The notes under the pieces: model-generated | What the model was told of the DNA's origin: nothing | Seen by the model: the letters and a program-made list of their open reading frames with translations, nothing else | The model's database searches: none | Made by a program: the position numbers and the translations under genes | Assembly: GCA_019454045.1 (NCBI GenBank) | Contig: SKCR01032778.1 | Span: forward strand, 124,001-188,000 | Source: Zanthoxylum bungeanum | Lineage: Eukaryota; Streptophyta; Magnoliopsida; Sapindales; Rutaceae | Length of the DNA stretch: 64,000 nucleotides | Reading direction: 5' to 3' | In this document: positions 44,854 to 55,519 of the stretch, one piece after another | Position numbering within the stretch: the stretch's first letter is position 1 | Layout of the letters: every line of letters begins with the position of its first letter

Positions 44854-46735
44854 TGTAACACCTCGAAATTATTTTTATCAATATTTTAAATTATTAATTT
44901 GGTGTGTTGGAATTTTAGGATTGGATTGATTAGTTTACAACAATTAGATTTGAAAATTATAAAGGGACAAGTTTAGGGAGACAATTGATAATTACCTTAT
45001 AGTATATAAAAAAAGAGAAAACCTAATCACTTTTCACCCTTTTCACAACTTCAGCAGCAGCCGAGAGAGAGAGAAAGAAAGGAAAAAAGAAAAGAAAAAA
45101 AGAGGAAGTCGCCCCGATCCGTTCGATCTGGAGCCGATTTCGACCGGGTATTTGAGGGAAAACGTAGATTTCGACGAGAGGATTATTTTGATGGTGGTTT
45201 GATCTCGGGGAACTCCCTATTTTCATAGAAATCCCGGTAAGAAATTTTTAGAGGTTTTTCTTGATTTCCCGTTGATCTGAAACTCCGATTGACAAACCGT
45301 CAGCGACATTGGAACCGAAAGGGGGAGAGGAAGATTCAACCACCGGAAAAATTGAACACGCGCCGGACAAAATTTGGCCGCTGACTTCCCGAGCCTTCCT
45401 ACGTGACTTTCTGACCATTCCGAGTAGTAACTGACCTCCGAATCTTGATTTTCGTATAATTTATCTTTGTATTCGGTTTATGCAAGTTATGTGTTTCGAA
45501 ATATAAATAGCTTTAAAGTATGATTTATTTACATGCTTAGACCATTTAAATGTTTAACTTGTGGTTGGAAGTGAATGACAAATTTAATCGGAGAATACGG
45601 TAGAGTAAGATTGTGTGCGGGAAGCTATTGTAAGCCCGAGAATTGGACTAGTGATGTTGATTTGGATTGTGGATGTGTATGTGTATGTGTATGTTGTGAA
45701 TTGAATTTGAATGTAAGTTGATGATTATGGATTGTATAATGGAAGTCTGTTTTATAGACGGAAGTTTGCCGAAATTTCGTTAGGATTACGAGAGCGATTG
45801 AGTCACGTTTCTTGCATATTCTATCATCTATTATAGTTAGGATTATGTTCCTTATAGTAAATTCTTTTGTCTCTTTTGGTAATCGGGATACCGTAAGCAG
45901 GGACGGTCCTGCTGCATAGTTCCTTTCTCTGTAGTCAGCTCACCATGTGTGTGGATAAGCTTTTAACATTGTTGTTTTCCAAAGTATATAGTATGTATGT
46001 TTTCTTAAATGAATTTTCAAGGTAATGCATTAAATGATTTAGTTTTTAGAAAGTTTATATTTTGCTATAAAAGTATGGAACAAATATCGATTATGTTGAA
46101 ATCATGTCTTTGTGATATATGAGAAACTTGCATGATTTGAGATCTATGAACATGTGTTTTAGAAATGATTTTTATGTTAGGATGCATTCAATTTTTGCTC
46201 CGGATGCCAGTTATTGTCGTGGGGATGCCCCACGTTGCCAGCTTTGATGTATTGTCACAGGAGTGTGCATATAGATGAATAAACAACTTTATTATTACAG
46301 AGTATTCTTGAGCATAATGACATTTATGAGAAATGAGATTTATGATTTCAAGTAAATGTGTGATATATCGATTTATAGCTTATGTATTTATTTATATTAT
46401 GAAAGATTTATTCGATCTGCCTTGTTACTTGTTTATCCACGGCACTGTGATCCATTGCACTAAGCGTGAGCTTATCCATTTCTTTAACTTTTCAGGTTTA
46501 GCAAATTAGTATATCATTCATTTTTCATCTGCTATTCCATCATCATTTCCTACCAGTAGAGAAATGTTGTGCCAATAGTAGAGTGTCTTTATTATGTTTT
46601 GAGATTATAGTTCTAGATTGTGGATGCTGGTTTTCGCCCGAGGTCCACAATCGAGAATTTATAGGATGGGACACTAGCGATCCTGTAAAACAAATGTAGA
46701 ATGAGCGGTGAGTAGTACCCACCGGTGTGGTGGGT
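44854..46735 (+). mobile_element. Ty3/gypsy-like LTR (limits of right end unclear)
   Basis: It starts tgtaacacctcgaaattatt, the common start of plant chromovirus LTRs. A TATA box (tatataaa, about 45004) and a purine-rich leader follow, then a long non-coding stretch with repeated small blocks. No gag or pol follows, and I cannot fix its right end. It interrupts the NAC duplicate. No matching TSD (ccaat) could be placed with confidence at its other side. Confidence 0.55.
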
Positions 46736-47457
46736 GCCGTAGGCACTCCGACGCTTAAGTCAGTAGTGAAGACGAGCGTTAAATAATAGAAGAATAAGGT
46801 CAGAAGTTACCTTGACTTCTGTTGACTGCCCTGAGGACGGTGGCCGGTTTTTAGAGAGTAAAAAGCTTTGAGACATCAAGTTTGAGAGCTAAGACTTGCC
46901 CCCTCGCTTGGATTACCTCCTCTATTTATATGCATTTGAGAGGTGTGCATATTTAATATGTTAATTGTTTGTCTGTTTGATTCTGGGAATAGTTGATCCA
47001 TGAATGGGGGGTTATGAGTTCAAGCGTTTCGTGGGTTAGCAGCTGATGAGTTAGGAGGCCATTTTGGTCAGATATTTTCTTGGGCATGGGCTTGTGAAAT
47101 AATTTGGACCAATATGGGCTTACAAACGGGCTTTTGAGTTCTTTAGACTGATGGGTGATGAGTATGGGGCCTCCCTTTGTGCGTGGGCCTGAGAAGGTAA
47201 TTGGGGCCCAAGTCCATTTTGGGTACTGTTTGGGAGGTTTGGAGTACATTTGATATAGGGCCCGAAGCGAAAAGTCAAAAATTACCTTGGCCCAAATTAG
47301 GCCCGTAAAGCTTGTCCCTTACTCTCTAAGTCAAAGAGTCTTTGGCTTTGAGAGTACTTGACGCGTGTGTCGTCTGAGGCGAGACCATAGGATGTAGGTG
47401 TTCCTGAGCGTTGATGCTGCTGATCGATTAAACCAAACGAATGCCATGTTATGAGCT
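46736..47457 (+). mobile_element. Repeat-derived sequence, Tat/Ogre-like (tentative)
   Basis: The phrase gcactccgacgcttaagtca (about 46742) is of a type I associate with plant gypsy LTR or UTR sequence. Paired blocks such as gttaccttgacttctgttga and a TATA-like ctatttatatgc at 46921 are present. No ORF with a domain is seen. It leads directly into the tandem arrays at 47458. Confidence 0.35.
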
Positions 47458-48310
47458 TGACTCTACATGAGCCATTGGGGATGTTCCCAATTGAAAGAGC
47501 CAGATGAAGGTCAGGATAATCACAACTCTACTGATCAAAGGACCAGTGGAGTCTTCAATGTCGTCTGGATCAGATGGAGGCCAAGTCTTAATTTGACTCG
47601 ACACGAGTTTATGGGGGATGTTCCCTGTCGACTGAACCAGATGATGGTTCATGAGTTAATTCATACGACATAGTCGTCTGGACTAAGAGTAGTCCAGGTT
47701 TTCATTTGACTCGACATGAGTCTTTGGGGATGTCCCCAGTCAACGAAAACGAATGATGGTTCAGCAGTTAATTCATACGACATAGTCGTCTTGACTGAGA
47801 CTAGTCCAGGTCTTTATTTGACTCGACATGAGTCTTTGGGGGATGTCCCCAGTCGACTGAACCAGATGATGGTTCATGAGTTAATTCATACGACATTATC
47901 GTCTGGACTGAGACTAGTCCATGACTTCGTTTGACTCGACATGAGTCTATAGGGGATGTCCCCTATCGACTGAACCAGATGATGGTCAAGAAAATCCCTA
48001 TACTACGGGTCAAATGACCAAAGGAGTCTTCAATGTCGTCTGGACCAGATGAAGGCCAGGTCTTTGAACTTGACTCTACATGAGCCACAGGGAATGTTCC
48101 CAGTCGACTGAACCAGATCAAGGTCAGGATAATCTCCATATTACTGGTCAAAGTACCAGGGGAGTCTTCAATATATCCCTATACTACGGGTCAAATGACC
48201 AGAGGAGTCTTCAATATCGTCTGAACTTGATGAAAGTCTATGAAGGTCTCCACTCCACTAGTCCTGATGAAGGTCCAATGGAGGCTATGGTCGACTGGAC
48301 CTGATGAAGG
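47458..48310. repeat. Tandem array 1, about 113-bp unit (variants 136-139 bp)
   Basis: The anchor tgactcgacatgag (or tgactctacatgag) recurs at 47458, 47594, 47707, 47819, 47932 and 48071, each followed by ggggatgtccccagtcgact and an aaccagatgatggt-type block. Spacings are 136, 113, 112, 113 and 139. More diverged partial units reach about 48310. The open frames here result from the repeat. Confidence 0.9.
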
Positions 48311-48355
48311 TCTATGAGGGTCTTCACTTCTCACTCTACAATCCTCACTCTAAGA

Positions 48356-48600
48356 GACCTGACAAAGGTCAGTGAGGGTCTTCATTCCTCATTCTATAAT
48401 CATCACTCTACAAGACCTGACAAAGGTCAGTAAGGGTCTTCATTCCTCATTCTACAATCCTCACTCTACAGGACTTGACAATGGTCAGTGAGGGTCTTCA
48501 TTCATCATTCTACAAGACCTGACAAAGGTCAATGGGGGTCTTCATTCCTCATTCTACAATCCTCACTCTACAAGACCTAACAAATGTCAATGAGGGTATT
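48356..48600. repeat. Tandem array 2, 58-bp unit
   Basis: gacctgacaaaggtcag recurs at 48356, 48414, 48472, 48516 and 48574 (spacing 58, 58, 44, 58). The intervening block is gagggtcttcattcctc followed by attctacaat. Confidence 0.92.
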
Positions 48601-48739
48601 CGGTCGAATTGAGTCTATAGTTGATGGCAATCCATCCATGTAGTATGAAAGAGATGACAATCTTTCCATGTAGGGTCGAGTGGAACCTCGGCCAAAAACT
48701 AAGTCTTCATCCATATCATGGCGAATGGCATATTTTCCT

Positions 48740-49044
48740 CAAGTTGTACACACGTCTGGGATCCATAACAAGTCCCAAGCTACACACATGTAGATGTCGA
48801 ATGAGAGGCACATCAAACCTCAAGCTATACACACATCCGAGATCCACAACAAGTCTCAATCTACACACATGTAGATGTCGAATGGGGCGCACATCAAGCC
48901 TCAAGCCATACACGCGTCTGGGATCCATAACAAGTCTCAAACTACACGCATGTAGATTTTGAATGGGACGCACATCAAGCCCCAAGCCATACACGCGTTT
49001 GGGATCAACAACAAGTCCCAAGCTACACACATGTATATGTCGAA
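48740..49044. repeat. Tandem array 3, 81-bp unit
   Basis: The anchor atccataacaagtc recurs at 48761, 48842, 48923 and 49004, exactly 81 bp apart, with ctacacacatgtagatgtcg in each unit. Since 81 is a multiple of three, frames on both strands stay open (for example 48716-49123, minus); they are not genes. Confidence 0.93.
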
Positions 49045-49607
49045 TGTTGAGAGAATTTGTTATTTGGTGTAGGCACTGCATTTTTGCATATAAGTCCCTA
49101 TGATGAGTCTCATTTGGAGACACTACCTTTTAAGTCACGGAGGTCACGGAAAACGGACATCGTTCGTGCTGCGTTCGTGTATACGTTCGAACGCCAAACA
49201 GATTGCGGGCGTTCGTGCCTCGTTCGAGGAAGCGTTCGAACGGTGTCGGTAATTCTGGTTTTGCTGCTAGCCTCTCATCAAGCCCAATTTGCCCAAGCCT
49301 TGGCCCACACGCCCAAGCCCACTTAAAACACATATTTAACACATGGTGAAATCAAAACAAATCTAAAAATCACATACCAAATTAAAATAAACATTAAAAT
49401 CAATCAAATATATTAACTTCCTAACTAAACAAAATCACATACTAAATTAAAAAGATGTCATGCCTAATTAAAATCAATTATAACAAATTAAATATATTGA
49501 CTTCCTAATCTAAACCAAATTTGTCCCCTCTCAATCTTTGACTTTCCTTGCTCAACACCAAATCAAATCCATTCCTTGTGAGACAAGGTGAAGCCCTAGC
49601 CTTTCTC

Positions 49608-49615
49608 TATATAAA
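49608..49615 (+). promoter_or_regulatory. TATA box inside the candidate Tat-like LTR
   Basis: tatataaa is followed by acaacccctaaccaag and a CA-rich leader, as at a plant LTR transcription start. The 126-codon frame at 49633-50013 in this leader has no recognisable domain. Confidence 0.55.
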
Positions 49616-50484
49616 CAACCCCTAACCAAGACATGCACTCCCCTAGCACATACACACAACTCACACGAAAATCACAGCAAGAAACCCTAGAAGTTCACGC
49701 ATACTACAAAGAAATAACACAAAAATTCTCTTCATCTCCTTCCCCTAATCACCGAAAATCATACCTCCATTTAGCAACCTCATATCACCGAAAAACAGCC
49801 CATACAGCAGCCCACAAACACGCATACAGCAGCCCTAAAAACACACAAACAACAGCCCTCCACCACCGAAAGTTACAACCAAAACCGAACTGCAGTAACA
49901 TAAAAACTGCACTTATAATCCTTGAAACAACCACACAAAACTGCACTAAAAACCCTAAAAACAGCAGCCATGCACGCCAAAACAGTGACCTGAACAGTGA
50001 GTGGAAAATATAGAGGAAACAGCAGCAAAACGGAGGCCAAACAGCAACAAAAGATGGAGAACGACGACTCAAAACAGTAAGACAATGAACGAGAGCAGTG
50101 AACCAGTGAACCGGAAGAGTTGCGGAGCATCCACCATTCCGACGATCATGTACCGTACATCCGAGAAGTGATTTAAAAGGTTAGACCTGAGGGCACTTTT
50201 CTCATTAGTTTATATTCGTCTTTTGATTGTTTATTAAATTCTATTCGCATGAGAGTCGTTTGTGGATGCATGTTGTGGCTTGAATGAAATGGAAAATGTG
50301 TCGCCTCTTGTGGTATATAGGATGGAAACCCGAACATAAATTTCGTAGCCGATTTCGAATGGACGGTAGTATGATCTGTACTCGGGATACAACTCCACGT
50401 ACCACTTGAGTAAACAGCACACTCTTTTGTTTTATGTTGCTTCGGTTTATTTATTTTTCGTTAATTGAATTATGCATGTTACTT

Positions 50485-50942
50485 TTGTATGCATGATTCA
50501 ATCGAGTGCATGGGCTTAGTAAGTCGGATTAAAGGTCCCCTATTTGGAGGGGTTAAAATCTTTTACCACAATGTTTTGCCGCGCCGGTTGATGTGTGTTC
50601 GGTTGGATATAAGATATGTTCAATCGGATATACTAAGTGTGATATGATTGTCTTTATTTTTGTATGCATGATGTGATCGAGCGCATGGGCTTAGTAAGTG
50701 CGATGAAAGGTCCTCTAATTGAAGAGGTTAAAATCATTTACCATGATGTTTTGTCGCGCCGATTAACGTATATTCGGTTGAATGTAAGATGTGTTCAATC
50801 GGGTACATGAAGTCTAAGGTTATTGTCCTTATTTTTATATGCATTGAGATAAGCGCATGGGCTTAGTAAGTGCGATGAAAGGTCCTCTAATTGAAGAGGT
50901 TAAAATCCTTCGCCACGATGCTTCGCAGCGCTTCGTATTTCG
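50485..50942. repeat. Tandem array 4, 175-bp unit, about 2.6 copies
   Basis: ttgtatgcatgat-type starts lie at 50485, 50660 and 50835, exactly 175 bp apart. Each is followed by gcatgggcttagtaagt and a gaaaggtcctctaattgaag-type block. The last copy is truncated. Confidence 0.92.
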
Positions 50943-50996
50943 CTATTTGTTTTTTATGTATGTATTGCGTCACATTTTGTGCATTAGGTCTGTTCC

Positions 50997-51338
50997 CGTT
51001 CGAACGTGTTATCGAACGCTATACGAACGCGAACCTTCTGTTTCCCGTTCGAACGCGTTTTACAAACGCTACTCGAACGCGCATGTATTTTGTTTCATCA
51101 TGTCTGGATCCGTTCGAACGCGTTATCGAACGCTATACGAACGCGAACCTTCTGTTTCCCGTTCAAACGCGTTTTACAAACGCTACTCGAACGCGCATGC
51201 ATTTTGTATCATCAGGTCTGGTACCGTTCGAACACGCCATCAAACGCTACACGAACGCGAACCTTCTGTTTACCGTTCGAACGCGTTTACGAACGCTACA
51301 CGAACGCGCACACACTGAACTAAGTATGTCTCATCATA
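50997..51338. repeat. Tandem array 5, 114-bp unit, three copies, CGTTCGAACG-rich
   Basis: Units start with cgttcgaacg at 50997, 51111 and 51225, exactly 114 bp apart. Each unit holds two cgttcgaacg-type palindromes plus cgaacgc and cgaacgcgaaccttct blocks. Since 114 is 38 codons, three overlapping frames (50857-51439) stay open through the array. They encode only the repeat and are not genes. Confidence 0.94.
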
Positions 51339-51784
51339 TTTCATGCACAATTGCCTTTTGGGTGATCTACCTTGCATTATGTAGCCAATCATATTATTTG
51401 TATTCCTGCATTTATCCATTCGATGTGTTCTTGGGATGATATTCAAGCATGATTAGGCTGTTAGCATGTTATTTGGTTAATATGTTCATGAGATAGTACT
51501 CAAGCATGATTAGGTTGTTCTTAGTTTTCCCTATCATATGATTGAGAAATGTTCATGAGATTACCATGTGATGTTGCATGTTGTGATGATTAATTTCATG
51601 CATGTGGATTTAGAAGCATGATACTCTTGGAAATAAGTGTTACTTAGGCCTGATTAAATTATTACACAAATCCTTTCATTACAAGTGACATAAGTAAGGG
51701 ACCATTCCGAACCCAACGGTTTGAGGTCTTCCCTTGCGAGGGGTGAGTGCGGCCTTAAATCTCATTTTCCCGGTTCACACCGGG

Positions 51785-51794
51785 TGGCGACTCC
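51785..51794 (+). promoter_or_regulatory. Primer-binding-site-like sequence, tRNA-Arg type
   Basis: tggcgactcc lies 5 nt after the candidate LTR end. Tat/Ogre gypsy elements use a tRNA-Arg-complementary site beginning with these ten bases. The match does not extend further (attattctc follows), so it is only suggestive. It lies beside a cccggttcacaccggg palindrome. Confidence 0.45.
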
Positions 51795-52099
51795 ATTATT
51801 CTCTGATTTAGTCCCCCGTGGCTACTCCGTACTCCCAACCGGGCCGCGAGCCCGGGACAGCATGCGTCGCCCCAGATCCTGTGTTCCCACATTTGGTTAT
51901 AAGCACTGAGCTTTTATTTAATACTGAGAATATTTACTTTTCTTCATGGATATTCTTTTGAGTTGGATCATGGAGATCCTATTTATATGATGACATTATT
52001 CAGTTTAGATTTATCTTTTGTATTTGGAGAATTAGTCCATTTTACAGGGGAAACTCTGTCTGTTTTACCTCTTCGTCCCACCCATACCCTACATAAGGG
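51795..52099. other. GC-richer leader-like interval, no gene
   Basis: Contains ccgggccgcgagcccggg-type palindromic sequence at about 51838-51858, then AT-rich DNA. If 51785 is a primer site, this would be the truncated 5' leader of the Tat-like element. Confidence 0.35.
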
Positions 52100-53046
52100 G
52101 ACGTGTGTGACACCAATGGGTATTACTGTAGTATGTTCCGAAGGCAAAAGGGATCACGGCTCCAATGGGTATTACTGTAGTATGTTCCAAAAGGGATCAT
52201 GTCCCCGATCGACGAAATTCGAATCGAAACTACTGTTCAAATGGGTATTATTGTTCACCATCTCTTTTTTCCTCGATTTGCGTGGAACCAAACTCCGTTC
52301 GATAAAACCGACAGTGCAGCCTCATAGTACATTCCAAAAACTTCAATTTTGGTGGGCAAATTACACCATGAATCAAAACGACGAGCCGAGATCGAGATTT
52401 GGAGTTGCACACGTTTTTCCACCATTTTTAGGCGAGCTCATACAGACCGTTGGCCACGCACCAATGCACAGTGGCTCGACGCACCGCCCAGTGCCACCCA
52501 ATCGGCCAGCGGTGGCCGGACGACCGTCCACCAGCCTCTCTCTCTCTCTTGTACGAAGATAGAGGTCGGGTATGAGTGTTTTGAAAGTTTTGATCGTTTT
52601 GCAATTTCGAAAACTAAAGGGTATTTATAAAAAAAATTCTTAACATTGCAAAACAGCCCCCACGAAATTACAAATAGGTCCTAACATTGGACTCTCGGAA
52701 ATTTATATTTTTGAGACTCTTATGATGCAAATTTTGAAAAGTCTTTGACACGAAAGTTTTCTTCTTTGAAATACCTATCTAATGGATCAAAATACAGCTT
52801 AATCAAAGTTCTTTTGCTATTTTTATAGTTGAAACAATGAAACTTACTCATAAAAACATCCAAAAATGTACATAACCAATCATTTCGAGTTACGTGATTT
52901 TCAATGTAATGAAATGCCATTTTACAACATTCCAACATATTTTTCAATGTTTAAACTCTTATTCTCCAACATCGTCTCATTCCAAGACCTAAATTTCAAT
53001 CCAAGAATATTCCAAAACTATTCCGAAAATTCGAGATATTACGTTG
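52100..53046 (-). mobile_element. Ty3/gypsy-like LTR, minus strand (solo or fragment)
   Basis: On the minus strand it starts gtaatatctcgaattttcgg at 53046 and continues through ggaatattcttggattgaaa and cttggaatgagacgatg, a typical plant chromovirus LTR opening. The far end (about 52100) is not defined. A 25-bp direct repeat (caatgggtattactgtagtatg) occurs at about 52113 and 52157. No coding region is attached. The 199-codon plus-strand frame (51963-52562) has no domain and runs antisense through this LTR. Confidence 0.55.
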
Positions 53047-53067
53047 TAGAACTTAGTTTTGATAAGT

Positions 53068-53243
53068 CCCCAAGGGGCGTGGCTTGGTGGTGTAGGGTTC
53101 AGAATCTCACATTGAGGTCCTAGGTTCGAATCAAGGGAGCGCGTTTCTTGTAAGAGTCTGGGATAGCCAGGGGTTTTACCTGCTTCGCTTAAGCCCGGAA
53201 TGAGTGGTTTGGCGACGGAATTTCTAACGATTCAAAAAAAAAA
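53068..53243 (+). mobile_element. tRNA-derived SINE, plus strand
   Basis: Box A (tggcttggtgg, 53080-53090) and box B (ggttcgaatc, 53123-53132) lie at tRNA spacing. A tRNA-unrelated body of about 100 bp and a tail gattcaaaaaaaaaa (53229-53243) follow. It inserted in the region downstream of the NAC gene and is absent at the matching place (about 44213) of the NAC duplicate, so it is younger than that duplication. No firm TSD was found. Confidence 0.8.
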
Positions 53244-53630
53244 TTAATAATAATAATAATATTCTTTAGGTTGTACATAAGGTTTTTTTTTTTTTTTTGG
53301 TAATGTCATACTAATTTTTTTTATAACATACTAATTTTTTTTTGAATATATTATTGATAATTTTCCATAAAAATTAAATATGTAAAAGTCGTCAGCATTA
53401 CTGAACATTAAATTTTACTCAACTAAGCCTATCAAATGAATTAAATGCAGAATCCCAACTTAAACAAAAGCCGACAAAACTCTTGGTGATTAACTAGCAA
53501 TACTCAGTTCAAGCTTTCTCACTGAGCAGAAAAATACATTAAAAAAAATTCACAACTAGGATGTGAACAAAATCTATCTACAGGTAACAAGACCAAAATT
53601 ATTATAAGGGAGCAAAGAAAAACTAGGCAT

Positions 53631-53694
<64 letters not shown>

Positions 53695-53720
53695 TAATAA
53701 TAATAATAATAATAATAATT
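53631..53720. repeat. AAT/ATA trinucleotide microsatellite
   Basis: About 90 bp of (ATA)n with two interrupting aca triplets. It reaches the stop codon of the NAC gene (tta at 53719-53721 on the plus strand), so it lies in its 3'UTR. The NAC duplicate has only ataatatattaac here, so the expansion occurred after the duplication. Confidence 0.95.
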
Positions 53721-54768
53721 AATAATTAGTATTGAGAATGCTAGCACAAGGGGTCAAATTTTGTGCAATGTTTTGAAGCCAAGGACTAAGCTGAGACCAA
53801 AAGGGATCCTGGCTCCAATCCGTATTCACTTTAGGAACTTGAAGCTCTGGCAAATTTATCTTCCCTTGTGGCAATTGCAAAGAAGTTGCAGCTGACATTT
53901 TTTTCTTCTCTGTATAATTTTCTTGTACCATTGACCCTTCTTGTTCTTCTTGCTTGAGCATCACAAGGGGTCCACTTACTGGTGCCATAAATTCCTCCGG
54001 TTGGCTGCAAAGAGAACCGGTATCGAATGGCGGCGATGGAGGAGAAGGTGATGTGAAATATGTCTTCATTTGATCTTCCTCCATTGCTGCCCTTTGTTCC
54101 AGGACCTTCAGAGACGTTGCCTTCCTGTATATCTTACAAAGTACAATATCCTGTGTCGCAAAATTCCTGATGTGAGTGGAATTCTGAGAGATTTTACTAT
54201 TTGAATCGACTTGTAAATTGAAAAACAAAATTAAAATTGGTACCTTGGGTAAGGGGCAACCATCAGGAAGGCGATATTCATTCATAACCCAATCAGTTTT
54301 GTGACCTTTTGGAGCTCTACCTTCATAGAAAACAAGAGTTTTTCTAAGGCCGATTACTCGTTTATGATCCGATAAGCTCACAATTTTCCTATCAGAGCCT
54401 GTAGCTTTCCAGAATCCATGTTCAGTAGTCCTGTTCGGCCTTCCTCCACTTCCATGCTTCCTGTCTCTAGGCACAAAAAAATACCACTCCCTCTCTCCAA
54501 TCTTTGACAATCCTGGAAAAACAAAACCAAGTTAAAAAAACTAATTTCAAATTGCTAGTAAAAGTAAAGCTAATTGTAAATTTTCAGAAATGTAAGAATA
54601 TATATACATACCAGGCAATTCCCAGGGATCATGGTGATAAATGTTAAGGAATCCAATGATATCGAAATGTAATTTCTTGCCAAAAACAATGTTCCTGAGG
54701 TAGAAATTGAGAAGTTCATCTTCCGTAGGATGAAAGCGGAACCCTGGAAGATCAAGCTCTGGTGTCAT
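53719..54768 (-). CDS. NAC-domain transcription factor, three exons
   Basis: Exons on the minus strand are 54768-54612, 54512-54244 and 54150-53719; both introns follow GT-AG, and the product is 285 aa. The NAC domain spans residues 7 to about 158: [18 protein letters not shown] (7-24), [10 protein letters not shown] and DPWELPG (30-53), [11 protein letters not shown] (61-71), the DNA-contact block [11 protein letters not shown] (86-96), [11 protein letters not shown], and [13 protein letters not shown] (143-155). The rest is an activation-type region with Ser/Pro and Glu/Gln stretches, ending in a Trp-rich motif ([12 protein letters not shown]). It should act in the nucleus as a dimer on CGT(G/A)-type sites. 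The subfamily is uncertain (NAC35/LOV1-like on the [15 protein letters not shown] block, from memory). ATG 54768 was chosen because the in-frame ATG at 54876 would lie upstream of the predicted transcription start. Intron 2 (93 bp) has no in-frame stop, so retaining it would add 31 residues within the domain. Confidence 0.92.
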
Positions 54769-54883
54769 TTCATCTACTAGATAGAGTTCAATTGTCTTGT
54801 TTTTTTCCCCCACTGGAACTGGAATTGGAATTGAAAGTGTATGTGAATATGATTGTACGTTGTTGTATGTAAACACATAAAGG

Positions 54884-54892
54884 CTATTTATA
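54884..54892 (-). promoter_or_regulatory. TATA box of the NAC gene
   Basis: On the minus strand tataaatag lies about 115 bp upstream of the chosen ATG, giving a 5'UTR of roughly 90 nt. Confidence 0.7.
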
Positions 54893-55511
54893 ATAATTTT
54901 AATAATTTAAAAGACACTTGAGAATGAGACCAGGTCATTAAAGAGAAGGGAGCTAGGAAAATAAAAGTGTTAGGAAAATTTGGAACTATGTGGGGACTTG
55001 GAAAGTGGTGGAGTCCACACGCTTATAGGCTTAATAAAGTCTCTGGTGACTAAATTGATGTGGACGATAACACGTTTTCGTTAGTTTTTGGACTTTTACT
55101 TGGAAATTCCAGACCATTGGAGATTTTTTTTTTCCAAGTAAATTTCTGCCACATAAATTTATCAATAGATTCTTAATAGCATAGATTTCTGGGTTATGTT
55201 ATCCAATAGATTTCAAATTCTTTTTTTATATATATATAATTTATTTAAAAAAAAAAACATGTAGGGAAATTCATCCATTCAACTAAAATATAGTTACAAT
55301 ACATAGCTAGATTCTAGAATATACAACAAAGATCAATATATAGTATTGAAAACATGCAAGTAAAAGTAACAACAAAAATGTAAACTAACATAAAGAACTA
55401 TAGTGGTTCATTAACTGTTTACATCCATTCTGTACGGTTTCCATATTTTTATTATCGACTAACAACTAAAGATACAAGCATACTTATATAATACTTCAAC
55501 CGTAATTGGTA
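54893..55511. other. NAC upstream region, no further gene
   Basis: AT-rich promoter and intergenic DNA. It contains a poly(A) run near 55248 and ta-rich tracts. Nothing else can be supported. Confidence 0.5.
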
Positions 55512-55519
55512 TTTTTGAT

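Larger units (their letters stand above)
49045..51779 (+). mobile_element. Candidate Tat/Ogre-type gypsy LTR, about 2.7 kb
   Basis: It runs from tgttgagaga to cggttcaca (TG...CA). A TATA box (tatataaa, 49608-49615) precedes a leader, and a tggcgactcc primer-site-like sequence follows at 51785. The LTR contains a CGTTCGAACG cluster (49150-49240), a 98-bp block shared with the gag-only element, and tandem arrays 4 and 5. The upstream serial arrays fit the hypervariable 3'UTR of Tat/Ogre elements. A 3'UTR on one side and a primer site on the other would imply a tandem or recombined element. No gag or pol is present in the window. Confidence 0.45.

Noticed and set aside
47458..49044. CRISPR-like spaced repeats
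   Set aside because: The arrays are direct tandem units without unique spacers, no cas genes are present, and the DNA is plant nuclear.
48621..49123. 113- and 135-codon ORFs on opposite strands
   Set aside because: They lie on the 81-bp tandem array; the period is a multiple of three and keeps frames open on both strands.
49633..50013. 126-codon ORF rich in Thr, His, Lys and Asn
   Set aside because: It lies in the CA-rich leader of the candidate LTR just after its TATA box; the composition explains the frame and no domain is seen.
50857..51439. Three overlapping ORFs of 105-182 codons on the plus strand
   Set aside because: They run through a tandem array of exactly 114 bp (38 codons), so all frames stay open together. 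The encoded sequence is a repeat with no domain.
51963..52562. 199-codon plus-strand ORF
   Set aside because: No recognisable domain; it lies antisense within a gypsy-like LTR and includes a duplicated 25-bp block.
53080..53132. Possible tRNA gene (box A and box B)
   Set aside because: The cloverleaf is not complete, and a non-tRNA body plus A-rich tail follow, so it is a SINE head.
54768..54876. Upstream in-frame ATG of the NAC gene (36 extra residues)
   Set aside because: The TATA box at 54884-54892 places the transcription start near 54860, downstream of this ATG, and the extra residues match no NAC feature.
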